Positions 1 to 6,504 are shown, numbered from the stretch's first letter. The stretch is DNA of 10,502 bases from Candidatus Poseidoniaceae archaeon (GCA_022451765.1 JAKUNY010000044.1:1-10502), one strand, 5' to 3'. Numbers and translations: made by a program. Notes: generated by a model not told the origin, from the letters alone.

Positions 1-613
1 TCGATGCCAAATCTGGGTCATGGGTTACCATGAGGATTGAAATTGGATTCTTCTCATCGTGACACAATTCTTTGAACAGTTTCATTACCTCTTTCCCACT
101 TGCAATGTCAAGGTTTCCGGTCGGTTCATCTGCGAGTAAAACAGGACGATTACCTGCAATTGCTCGTGCAATTGCCACACGTTGTTGTTGGCCGCCTGAA
201 AGTTGGTCAGGAATGAAATTGAGGCGATCACCACGCCCCACCTTCTGCAACGCCGCCTCTGCTGCAGTTACTGCTTCTTCTGAAGAAACACCGGATAGCT
301 CGAGCGCAATCGCAACGTTGTCAAGTGCAGAAAGATTGTCGAGCAAGTGAAAGTCTTGGAAAATCCATCCGATTTTGCTTCGCCGAACATCGACGACACT
401 TGCTGGACCACGAGTTCCATAGATTCGGCCGTCGAGATTTATTTCACCAGTGTCGCCTGCGAGGAGACCCCCAATGATGTTGAGAAGCGTTGACTTTCCA
501 GAACCAGAAGGCCCCATGAGCGCAACCATTTCCCCTTTCTCAACTTGCATGTTAACGCCTTTCAAGACGTTGAGTGAACCGAAGCTCTTGGTCAGACCGT
601 TGACTTCAAGCAT
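1..613 (-). CDS. ABC transporter ATP-binding protein, LolD/MacB type (partial, C-terminus beyond left edge)
   Basis: This is the nucleotide-binding subunit of an ABC transporter; it hydrolyses ATP on the cytoplasmic face to drive a membrane permease. The 204 visible residues contain every core motif: Walker A (GPSGSGKST, residues 34-42), Q-loop (FQDFHLLD, 85-92), signature LSGGQ (138-142), Walker B with the catalytic glutamate (VLLADEPTGNLD, 158-169) and the H-loop histidine (198). The wording around the Q-loop and the DEPTGNLD form match the LolD/MacB/FtsE group, whose members are about 220-230 residues, so only a short tail is missing. The ATG at 613 has a GGAG site 8 bases upstream (622-625 on the plus strand). 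The permease is expected beyond the left edge and cannot be seen. The substrate is unknown; this group serves lipoprotein, peptide and antibiotic export, so no narrower name is justified. Confidence 0.95.
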   Translation of the reverse strand, partial: MLEVNGLTKSFGSLNVLKGVNMQVEKGEMVALMGPSGSGKSTLLNIIGGLLAGDTGEINLDGRIYGTRGPASVVDVRRSKIGWIFQDFHLLDNLSALDNVAIALELSGVSSEEAVTAAEAALQKVGRGDRLNFIPDQLSGGQQQRVAIARAIAGNRPVLLADEPTGNLDIASGKEVMKLFKELCHDEKNPISILMVTHDPDLAS

Positions 614-738
614 TTGAAAAACTCCAACCTTTCACCATACTGTTAAAACCCCAACGTTATTTCTTTACAATGGTTTGTATCGATAGACTCTACATTTTAT
701 TGCGACGCTTTGAAAAAAGGGAAGCATCAGGATTTCGC

Positions 739-1803
739 ATGAGCGGGAAGACTGCACTTATCACCGGCATCACCGGGCAGGACGGTTCCTACCTCGCTGA
801 ATTGCTTTTAGACAAGGGTTACACCGTCTATGGATTGGTTCGCAGAGTATCCCAGCCAAGTCTCGGGAGGAATCTCATTAATCACTTGATGAGCAACGAC
901 CGATTCCATGTTCTCAATGGAGACCTTGCAGACCAAAACTCAATCGACAACGCTGTTCACCAAGTAAAACCCGATGAGTTCTACAACCTTGGTGCAATGT
1001 CATTTGTTCCCGAATCATGGCGCTCACCAATGATGACGGCGGACATTACTGGCTTGGGAGCACTGCGTTGCCTCGAGGCGGTACGAAAGCATGCTCCTAA
1101 TTGCCGGTTCTACCAGGCTGGTTCGAGCGAACAATACGGAAAGGTTCGTGAAGTCCCGCAATCCGAAACAACTCCATTTCATCCTCGATCTCCATACGGC
1201 TGTGCGAAAGTCATGGCATTCGAAATTACCCGCAACTACCGTGAGTCCTACAACATGTATGCCTGCACAGGCATTCTCTTCAATCACGAGAGCCCACGCC
1301 GTGGCCTTGAATTCGTAACCCGAAAAGTGACCATGATGGCTGCACGGATTAAGCACGGTTTCGATGAATGCCTACACATCGGCAACGTCGATGCCAAACG
1401 CGATTGGGGATTTGCCGGCGATTATGTTGAGATGCAGTGGAAAATGCTCCAACAAAATGAACCTGATGACTACGTCATTGCAACAGGGCGAACCCACAGC
1501 ATTCGAGACATGATCAATCTCGCATTCTCGCACATCGACCTTGAACTCACGTGGTCAGGCGAGGGTGTCGATACGATAGAAACCGATCAGGTTGGCGTTG
1601 TTCGAGTCCGAACCAATACGAAATTCTTCCGTCCTGCTGAGGTTGACCTTCTAATCGGTGATCCTACTTATGCAAAAGAAAAACTTGGTTGGGAAACAAA
1701 AACCACCTTTGAGCAACTCATCGAAATGATGGTCGAATCTGATCTTGCTATCGTGCAGGAAGCCGTTGATGGAGGTTATGCTCCACCGACGCCGCCAGAA
1801 TAA
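739..1803 (+). CDS. gmd: GDP-mannose 4,6-dehydratase
   Basis: This enzyme converts GDP-D-mannose to GDP-4-dehydro-6-deoxy-D-mannose with a tightly bound NADP cofactor, the first step toward GDP-fucose, rhamnose and related deoxysugars for surface glycans. It is an extended short-chain dehydrogenase. The Rossmann loop TGITGQDG lies at residues 9-16. The catalytic set appears as SSEQYG (Ser129, Glu131) and SPYGCAK (Tyr153, Lys157); family members often have Thr where Ser129 is. The stretch with NVDAKRDWGFAGDYVE (216-231) and the RPAEVDLL/GDP segment near 298-309 are hallmarks of this subfamily. The 354-residue length is normal. The frame is open back to an ATG at 670, but the 23 extra residues are not family-like and an AGGA site sits 6 bases before the ATG at 739, so that start is preferred. 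No partner sugar-nucleotide reductase or glycosyltransferase lies nearby. Its 3' end overlaps the opposing AlkB-like gene by 28 bases. Confidence 0.95.
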   Translation: MSGKTALITGITGQDGSYLAELLLDKGYTVYGLVRRVSQPSLGRNLINHLMSNDRFHVLNGDLADQNSIDNAVHQVKPDEFYNLGAMSFVPESWRSPMMTADITGLGALRCLEAVRKHAPNCRFYQAGSSEQYGKVREVPQSETTPFHPRSPYGCAKVMAFEITRNYRESYNMYACTGILFNHESPRRGLEFVTRKVTMMAARIKHGFDECLHIGNVDAKRDWGFAGDYVEMQWKMLQQNEPDDYVIATGRTHSIRDMINLAFSHIDLELTWSGEGVDTIETDQVGVVRVRTNTKFFRPAEVDLLIGDPTYAKEKLGWETKTTFEQLIEMMVESDLAIVQEAVDGGYAPPTPPE

Positions 1804-2750
1804 TCTACAGACTTCTGCATTAGGCGATTGAACAGCGGCGGAATGAGTGCAATCCAGAACATTTGGTAGTAACCGCCTGGTAACTGAGGTGATTCATCGT
1901 ACGGTCGCAGTCGCTGGTAAGGCGTGCTTGATCGAAGGTGATGGGCTGCATGCAATGGGAGATTCATCAGCGTGTATCGAGACCACCGGGTGCGACTTTC
2001 CCATGCATGGCCTGCATTTGGGCGTTCGTCTTCGCCGCGCTCAAGTCCGTGGTGTTGAATGAAGTTTACAAATTCAAGGAGATAAATCGCTATCAAGGCT
2101 TGACCGACAAATGCAGCAAAATACGGTAGTCCACAAACAGCAAGCCCGATGAGAAGTGTTGCTTCAATCGACAAGGAAATCGTTGTGTCCTTTGGCCGTA
2201 TCCTGTACGCATTTCGAAGTTGACGGGGTACTGTTCGAATCAAGTGCCCGTAGACACTTCGACCCCAAGGTGAGCTTGTAGGGTCAACTTTACGAGCCCA
2301 GTGCTTGTGATGTGTGTGGTTGTGTTCGACGGTGAAATGTAGGTACATTACAGAGAGCAGGTCGAGGCGTCCGAGCCACCAGCTGAACGATCTTGGACGT
2401 CGGTGACCAAGTTCATGCGCTGCAACAACGCCCGAGGCACCAGTAGCAAGGCCAGCTGAAATTATCGGAACAAGAAGTGGTATTGAGTCAACACCGATCA
2501 AGACACGGTAAAGGAGACAAAGAACGACGACGGGGACAAGAAATCCATGAGCATGAACGATGAAGTCATGTCCCTTTCCTTCCTCCTCAACATCATGAAT
2601 AGTCGAGGACCCCACGAATGAATCGAGGAATGGGTACAAACCGAGCAAGAGGACGATTGGAGTAAGCATCCACCAGCCACCAACAAGCAAAGAAACGACA
2701 GCGGATAGGGGTGTGAGCAACCCAATCAAATGCGGAGCCCATTTAGCCAT
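1776..2750 (-). CDS. AlkB-like membrane di-iron monooxygenase (alkane hydroxylase / fatty-acid desaturase superfamily)
   Basis: This is a polytopic membrane protein of the AlkB/XylM group, non-haem di-iron enzymes that hydroxylate the terminal carbon of alkanes or related hydrophobic substrates using O2 and electrons from rubredoxin. The protein has 324 residues. All nine histidines expected to bind the irons are present in family order: HELGH (112, 116), EHNHTHH (143, 147, 148), NFIQHHGL (233) and LPLHAAHH (267, 270, 271). Hydrophobic segments near residues 8-45, 68-110 and 195-228 are likely membrane spans. It is shorter than typical AlkB (about 400 residues), with less N-terminal membrane region. 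No rubredoxin or rubredoxin reductase gene is in the window. The start codon has no clear Shine-Dalgarno. The family assignment is firm. The substrate is not: an alkane, a lipid or another hydrophobic compound all fit. Confidence 0.86.
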   Translation of the reverse strand: MAKWAPHLIGLLTPLSAVVSLLVGGWWMLTPIVLLLGLYPFLDSFVGSSTIHDVEEEGKGHDFIVHAHGFLVPVVVLCLLYRVLIGVDSIPLLVPIISAGLATGASGVVAAHELGHRRPRSFSWWLGRLDLLSVMYLHFTVEHNHTHHKHWARKVDPTSSPWGRSVYGHLIRTVPRQLRNAYRIRPKDTTISLSIEATLLIGLAVCGLPYFAAFVGQALIAIYLLEFVNFIQHHGLERGEDERPNAGHAWESRTRWSRYTLMNLPLHAAHHLRSSTPYQRLRPYDESPQLPGGYYQMFWIALIPPLFNRLMQKSVDYSGGVGGA

Positions 2751-2796
2751 GGACTGACCAGTGACTTCTGATTCAAATGCGTTGCCTTCGAATCAC

Positions 2797-2827
2797 ATTT
2801 TCATTATGATTTTCATCCACGATGAAA
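2797..2827. repeat. Direct plus inverted short repeats in the AlkB/lipoprotein divergent promoter region
   Basis: ATTTTCAT occurs at 2797-2804 and again at 2809-2816, exactly 12 bases apart. The second copy also forms an inverted pair with ATGAAA at 2822-2827 (arms TTTCAT/ATGAAA, 5-base loop). The site lies between two divergently transcribed genes. It could be an operator, but A/T-rich repeats this short can arise by chance. Confidence 0.25.
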
Positions 2828-2843
2828 GAAAGGAGCGCTCAAA

Positions 2844-2861
2844 ATGAGCAGCAACCCTTAA
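2844..2861 (+). other. Possible five-codon leader ORF behind a strong Shine-Dalgarno
   Basis: An AGGAG site at 2831-2835 stands 8 bases before an ATG at 2844, ideal spacing. That ATG opens a five-codon frame (Met-Ser-Ser-Asn-Pro) that stops at TAA 2859-2861, 17 bases before the preferred lipoprotein start at 2879. No in-frame ATG of the lipoprotein gene uses this site. Either it is a minimal upstream ORF or the site is not transcribed. Confidence 0.25.
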
Positions 2862-2878
2862 TTCCACGGATTCTTGGC

Positions 2879-4327
2879 ATGCACATGAATCCACGACGCG
2901 CGATGCTGCTGGCGTTTCTGATGGTTTCCTTTTCACTGTCTGGATGTTTTGGTGAAGCCGAGATGGAAACAGAAGTCGTCGGCCCAAGCGTATGGGACTT
3001 TGAAAGGCCAGAATTGACTTGGTACCACTTTCCAGACGCAGTCGATGTATGGGGCAACGATTCAGTGGAATTGAACGGAAGGAACATGCCTTACCCTGCT
3101 GAGGGAACCTATTACAGCATAGGAATATCTACGTTTGAACCGACGATGGGAATTACGGAAAGTGATACACTCTTCATGAGTTCGTACGGAAATGGACCTG
3201 CGGGTTCAACTGCAGTCATCGCTTGCAACCTGATTGGTATGACCGAAGCCTTGGATTATTCCTGCGAGAACACCTACGATCCGCTCTTCCCGATCGCTAA
3301 CTCCAACGACCCCTACATCTACGTCGACCCTTGGACAAGCCGAATCATGAAATTCGATATGCATGCGCTTTTGGGAATGACCGTTGAATGGTCTGATGAC
3401 GATGGTGGAACGTGGAACGGTCCCAGCGTTGCCACACAGATTTACTCAGTTCAAGATCACCAAACCATTGCAAGCAGTAACATGCCTGCGGTTGCTTATC
3501 CAACAACCTGGATGTTTTGCATCAACGGGAACGCACCTCATCCACTTTGTTCGTCCAGTCAAGACGGTGGTGCAACGTGGGGACCTGAAACGTCTGGAGC
3601 TCCTGTCACATGTTCATCGGGAGGATTGTCGGCACATTTGGTTGGAAGCGTCGATGGGAATTTCTACCGTGGAAACAAAGGATGCACAGGCGAAGGTTAC
3701 TCAGTTTTCCGAACCACAAATGCTGGGATAACGTGGACTGAACATCCTCTACCGACTGAAATTACGGGGACTGCAGACACATGGAATGCTGAAGAAGCTC
3801 AGGTCGAGGTGGATTCCGCTGGAAATGTTCACGCCATGTGGAATGGTCTTGACAACAAACCCTACTGGTCTTATTCACGCGATCAAGGCGATACTTGGTC
3901 AAATGCGACCATGATTGCCCCTCCGATCAATTTGTCCGGAACTGGTTTCCCAGTTGTCGTCGCAGGCGATGAGGGCACGGTGGCGTTTGGATATGTTGGA
4001 GAGACTGCAGGTGAGGATGAAACATGGAATGCATACCTTACCTACACAACTGATGCATTCAACGAAACACCCCTACTCACGACGGTCCAATTGAATGGAG
4101 ATGATGACCCACTCGACACAGAGCCTGATTGTGGATACAATCGCTGCGGCGGCCTTGGTGATTTCCTCGACATACGTGTCGATGCGTACGGAAGAACCTG
4201 GTTTTCTCTCTCACACAATCTTGCAGATCAAGGAATCTTTGGGACATACCATATAGGACCTAGTCTGCGTGGAGAAACGATTACCATGCTCGCAGAAATG
4301 CCAGCAGGTGGGCCTGCAACACTCTGA
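2879..4327 (+). CDS. Secreted lipoprotein with Asp-box (BNR/sialidase-type) repeats
   Basis: This is an exported, probably lipid-anchored protein with a beta-propeller of the sialidase/BNR type; function not determined. From the ATG at 2879 (482 residues) it begins with two Arg, a hydrophobic stretch and the lipobox LSGC (Cys23). An ATG two codons on (2885) serves equally; the longer frame from 2822 would put 19 polar residues before the signal, so it is less likely. Four Asp-boxes (S-x-D-x-G-x-T-W) follow: SDDDGGTW at 172-179, SQDGGATW at 227-234, a degenerate TTNAGITW at 279-286 and SRDQGDTW at 333-340. Their 52-55-residue spacing is that of propeller blades. Such repeats occur in sialidases and other glycan-active or binding proteins but also in unrelated propellers. 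The catalytic arginine triad of true sialidases could not be established. The linker after Cys23 is acidic. It diverges from the AlkB-like gene. Confidence 0.78.
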   Translation: MHMNPRRAMLLAFLMVSFSLSGCFGEAEMETEVVGPSVWDFERPELTWYHFPDAVDVWGNDSVELNGRNMPYPAEGTYYSIGISTFEPTMGITESDTLFMSSYGNGPAGSTAVIACNLIGMTEALDYSCENTYDPLFPIANSNDPYIYVDPWTSRIMKFDMHALLGMTVEWSDDDGGTWNGPSVATQIYSVQDHQTIASSNMPAVAYPTTWMFCINGNAPHPLCSSSQDGGATWGPETSGAPVTCSSGGLSAHLVGSVDGNFYRGNKGCTGEGYSVFRTTNAGITWTEHPLPTEITGTADTWNAEEAQVEVDSAGNVHAMWNGLDNKPYWSYSRDQGDTWSNATMIAPPINLSGTGFPVVVAGDEGTVAFGYVGETAGEDETWNAYLTYTTDAFNETPLLTTVQLNGDDDPLDTEPDCGYNRCGGLGDFLDIRVDAYGRTWFSLSHNLADQGIFGTYHIGPSLRGETITMLAEMPAGGPATL

Positions 4328-4348
4328 GACGTGCCCTTCGTTCACGAA

Positions 4349-4468
4349 TTAAGAGCGACGAAAGAGCGAGACAAACCGACGAACGATTGACGGTGTAAAC
4401 GAGATACCACCACGGTAAATTTGTGATTCAAGCGTCTGCTCAACATAAATTTCTAAATTCTTGTCCAT
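4349..4468 (-). CDS. Small protein of unknown function, downstream copy of a tandem pair (39 aa)
   Basis: Not a recognised family. The frame encodes 39 residues, opening MDKNLEIYVEQ and ending in a basic amphipathic stretch (IVRRFVSLFRRS). An AGGAG site (4479-4483) sits 10 bases before its ATG, inside the end of the neighbouring small ORF. Its ATG directly follows that ORF's TGA in the same frame. Compared without gaps, its first 22 residues share 9 identities with the neighbour: Met1, Asp2, Leu5, Tyr8, Gln16, Tyr18, Arg19, Gly21 and Ile22. The similarity and the two ribosome binding sites are the evidence for translation. It converges on the lipoprotein gene, 21 bases from that gene's stop. 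No catalytic motif, Cys or signal peptide is seen. Function unknown. Confidence 0.48.
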   Translation of the reverse strand: MDKNLEIYVEQTLESQIYRGGISFTPSIVRRFVSLFRRS

Positions 4469-4630
4469 TCAATCATCGCTCCTTGTATGGGTTATTCCAC
4501 GCGTATTCGCTGAGAAGCGAAAGGAAGCTATAGCATTCAAGATCGGAGATAGTACATTCGAAAAAATTCCTGAGCGGTACTGCTGCTGATCCATTATTCG
4601 GTCGGTGTATGTCTGGAGTTCGTTATCCAT
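4469..4630 (-). CDS. Small protein of unknown function, upstream copy of a tandem pair (53 aa)
   Basis: Not a recognised family. The frame encodes 53 residues, opening MDNELQTYTDR, with QYRSGI near residue 20, a mildly hydrophobic middle (VLSPILNAIASF) and a polar tail. A GTGAGG Shine-Dalgarno (core GAGG at 4637-4640) lies 6 bases before the ATG. The following small ORF starts immediately after this one's TGA, in the same frame, and encodes a similar N-terminal half; both share a D-x-x-L-x-x-Y start and a Q-x-Y-R-x-G-I block. Duplication of one small gene is the simplest reading. The alternative is one reading frame split by a TGA, but the separate AGGAG before the second ORF argues for two products. 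Divergent from TYW1. Function unknown; a small membrane-associated or regulatory peptide is only a guess. Confidence 0.48.
   Translation of the reverse strand: MDNELQTYTDRIMDQQQYRSGIFSNVLSPILNAIASFRFSANTRGITHTRSDD
4479..4483 (-). promoter_or_regulatory. Shine-Dalgarno AGGAG of the downstream small ORF
   Basis: AGGAG reads on the minus strand, 10 bases before the ATG at 4468 and inside the last codons of the upstream small ORF. It is what makes independent initiation of the second small protein plausible. Confidence 0.45.
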
Positions 4631-4697
4631 TGTTATCCTCACTCTAAATGTGGTTCACTACCTATTCAAAGGCGTGGTAAACTTGCCAACACAAAGG

Positions 4698-4726
4698 TGT
4701 AAAAAACACACTAGATTGTTTTTACA
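4698..4726. repeat. Inverted repeat TGTAAAAA / TTTTTACA
   Basis: Two perfect 8-base arms are separated by 13 bases in the divergent region ahead of TYW1. With one extra A allowed in the left arm, the match extends further inward. A 21-base centre-to-centre spacing, two helical turns, suits a dimeric regulator. The A/T richness means it could also be a chance feature or overlap a TATA element. Confidence 0.35.
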
Positions 4727-4821
4727 ACATCAAAATGACCGTTCTCTTCAAGAACAAAAATTCAGACGCCCAACCATCCGAGCCGCTCCCAACCGTTTAT
4801 CGACAGTGGATTCCGGCTGCA

Positions 4822-4826
4822 GGAGG
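4822..4826 (+). promoter_or_regulatory. Shine-Dalgarno GGAGG that sets the TYW1 start
   Basis: GGAGG, within a longer AGGAGGAAG purine run, ends 7 bases before the ATG at 4834. No comparable site precedes the longer-frame ATG at 4735, so initiation at 4834 is favoured. Confidence 0.6.
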
Positions 4827-4833
4827 AAGAAAC

Positions 4834-5844
4834 ATGGGTATGGACCCGGCGCTCAAAGCAAAGTTGCAAAAACAACGGTACCACATTGTTGGTGAACACG
4901 GTGGAGTCAAGACCTGCCATTGGACAAAAGAATCCCTTCTTCGTGATCGATCGTGCTACAAAGGGACCTTCTACGGTGTCAAGAGTCACACATGCATGCA
5001 AATGTCACCTGTTGTCGATCAGTGCAATCTGGCTTGCACATATTGTTGGCGAGAACCGCATATGGACACCTTGGAGTTAACCGACCAAGATCCTCTCGAG
5101 CTTCTCTACGAAAGTGTACGTGCTCAACGCCGACTGCTCTCTGGGTTTGGTGGAAACGATAAAGTCCCAAAAGAAAAGTTCCTTGAGGCTCAGGATCCAA
5201 AACATGTTGCGATTTCGCTTAATGGTGAACCAACCTTGTACACGCGTCTTGGCGAATACATGGATTTGTGCCACAAGCATGGCATGACAACCATGCTCGT
5301 TACAAATGGCACTCTTCCAAAAGTTTTGGAGAACCTCGATACGCTTCCTACACAACTCTATGTCTCAGTTGATGCTCCCAACAAGCAAGTCTTCGACGAT
5401 GTTTGTCGACCAAAATGGAACAGCGGTGCTTGGAATCAGTTTGAGAAAACAATCGACTTACTGCCAAGTCTCGACACGCGGATCGTGTGTCGGCACACGC
5501 TGATGAAAGGTGTCAACATGTCCTCGAGCCACATCAAGGAGTTCGCAGAACTTGACAACCGTGCTGACCCAGATTTTATCGAAGCAAAAGGGTACGTCTA
5601 CGTCGGTCACAGCCGTGAAAATCTCTCGATGGAGAACATGCCTAGCCACGACGATATTCTCTCCTTCTCGAATGAACTTGCGCCACAGGTAAACAGAGAT
5701 GTCCTCTCAGAAAGCCGACCGAGCCGTGTTGCCCTGATTGGTCGTGAGATTGTTCCAATCCCAATTCCTGAAGCAGAATTGTACTTCCCTGAAGACTTGG
5801 GGATAGCACCTCCAGTCAAAAAACTGCCATTGATTCAAAATTGA
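4834..5844 (+). CDS. taw1: 4-demethylwyosine synthase, archaeal TYW1 (radical SAM)
   Basis: This enzyme builds the tricyclic wyosine base at position 37 of tRNA-Phe: it condenses N1-methylguanosine with two carbons of pyruvate, using a SAM radical, to give 4-demethylwyosine. The radical-SAM motif CNLACTYCW places Cys64, Cys68 and Cys71. Three upstream cysteines, 28 (KTCHW), 41 (SCYKG) and 54 (HTCMQ), match the set that holds the second [4Fe-4S] cluster in archaeal TYW1. The conserved block AKGYVYVGHSRENLSMENMP lies at 251-270. There is no flavodoxin domain, as is usual in archaea and unlike eukaryotic TYW1. The length of 336 residues is typical. The ATG at 4834 is chosen for its Shine-Dalgarno and because homology starts just after it; the frame could begin at 4735. 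The ThiF-like gene follows after 30 bases on the same strand. The other wyosine enzymes (Trm5, Taw2) are not in the window. Confidence 0.95.
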   Translation: MGMDPALKAKLQKQRYHIVGEHGGVKTCHWTKESLLRDRSCYKGTFYGVKSHTCMQMSPVVDQCNLACTYCWREPHMDTLELTDQDPLELLYESVRAQRRLLSGFGGNDKVPKEKFLEAQDPKHVAISLNGEPTLYTRLGEYMDLCHKHGMTTMLVTNGTLPKVLENLDTLPTQLYVSVDAPNKQVFDDVCRPKWNSGAWNQFEKTIDLLPSLDTRIVCRHTLMKGVNMSSSHIKEFAELDNRADPDFIEAKGYVYVGHSRENLSMENMPSHDDILSFSNELAPQVNRDVLSESRPSRVALIGREIVPIPIPEAELYFPEDLGIAPPVKKLPLIQN

Positions 5845-5845
5845 G

Positions 5846-5856
5846 TTGATATACTG
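5846..5856 (+). promoter_or_regulatory. Possible TATA-like element ahead of the ThiF-like gene
   Basis: TTGATATACTG lies just after the TYW1 stop, centred about 24 bases before the ATG at 5875, close to archaeal TATA spacing for a transcript with almost no leader. No Shine-Dalgarno precedes that ATG, which fits leaderless initiation. The element is weak, so read-through from TYW1 is equally possible. Confidence 0.3.
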
Positions 5857-5874
5857 TCGAATTGTTTGTTTGAC

Positions 5875-6504
5875 ATGACAGTAAAGCCTATGCCTCGAAT
5901 TTTAATCGTTGGAGCAGGTGGAATCGGTGGACTCGCCCTTGATTTGATTGTTCCAGCACTTGAAAAGGTAAAACAAAAATCCTCCATCACCATCATGGAT
6001 GGAGACACCGTTGAAGCATCAAACCTGGGTCACCAGCGATTCTCGACCTCAGACATTGGGTTCTTCAAAACGGATGCCCTCACCACGAAATATGACCGAT
6101 TCAAACACGTTCATTGCGTACCCAATACAGACAACCTACGGTTTAAGGAACAATTGCAGAATTTTGATTACATCATTATCGCCGTCGATAGGCCACAACC
6201 TCGGAGATTGGTTCATGCAACAAATGTTCCTTGGATTGACTTGCGGTCGACTGGCGATGGTCACGTTTTCTTTACGAACGACTCAGACCCTTCACTCGTC
6301 AGCATGATGACACCAGATCATGAACCTGCAAGTTGTCAGATTGCTGGAGCGATTGAAGCAGGAAACATTCAGTTTGGGTACGTCAACGCTGCTGCTGCTG
6401 CCGCAACTTGGTTGATGGGGCAATTGCGAAATCAGCCACCGCTCCGAGAACGGATGTCAAGCATCATGTTTGGTGAACTAAAATTCCCAGAGGTGAAGGT
6501 ATGA
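5875..6504 (+). CDS. Small ThiF/E1-like adenylyltransferase family protein
   Basis: The family uses ATP to adenylate a partner's C-terminal carboxylate (ubiquitin-like or sulfur-carrier proteins, sometimes tRNA or peptides) in the cytoplasm. The 209 residues carry the E1 Rossmann nucleotide loop VGAGGIGG (12-19) and the DGDTVEASNLGHQRF segment (42-56), matching the family D-x-D-x-V-x-x-S-N-L-x-x-Q pattern. They also carry IGFFK (61-65, the Lys that contacts ATP phosphates) and AVDRPQPRR (103-111). A lone Cys154 in EPASCQ is a candidate acceptor, but no separate catalytic-cysteine domain exists and no CxxC zinc pairs are seen, unlike MoeB or UbaA. It is shorter than MoeB/ThiF (about 250). The ATG at 5875 is preferred over an in-frame TTG at 5866; 5890 is a further option. 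Its TGA overlaps the JAMM gene's ATG by 4 bases, pointing to coupled translation. The true substrate is unknown. Confidence 0.85.
   Translation: MTVKPMPRILIVGAGGIGGLALDLIVPALEKVKQKSSITIMDGDTVEASNLGHQRFSTSDIGFFKTDALTTKYDRFKHVHCVPNTDNLRFKEQLQNFDYIIIAVDRPQPRRLVHATNVPWIDLRSTGDGHVFFTNDSDPSLVSMMTPDHEPASCQIAGAIEAGNIQFGYVNAAAAAATWLMGQLRNQPPLRERMSSIMFGELKFPEVKV

Larger units (their letters stand above)
4631..4833. promoter_or_regulatory. Divergent intergenic region between the small ORF pair and TYW1
   Basis: About 200 bases separate the minus-strand small ORF from the preferred TYW1 start. The region is A/T-rich around 4698-4730 and must hold promoters for both directions if the small ORFs are genes. 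It contains an inverted repeat, TGTAAAAA (4698-4705) and TTTTTACA (4719-4726), with a 13-base spacer. The TYW1 frame stays open back to an ATG at 4735, so 4735-4833 could alternatively be a 33-residue extension. No RNA gene was recognised. Confidence 0.4.

Noticed and set aside
72..350. 92-residue plus-strand open frame
   Set aside because: It lies entirely antisense to the ABC ATPase, whose motifs are unambiguous; its product is Ser/Ala/Arg-rich with no domain pattern.
670..738. 23-residue N-terminal extension of GDP-mannose dehydratase
   Set aside because: The extension is outside the family's usual start, and the ATG at 739 has a suitable AGGA site and begins right before the Rossmann loop.
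4605..4895. 96-residue plus-strand open frame before TYW1
   Set aside because: It overlaps the TYW1 start in another frame, runs through the A/T-rich promoter region and shows no family features.
6388..6405. GCT/GCC repeat coding for six alanines in the ThiF-like gene
   Set aside because: A short in-frame alanine run in a helix near the C-terminus of the E1 fold; not a meaningful microsatellite.
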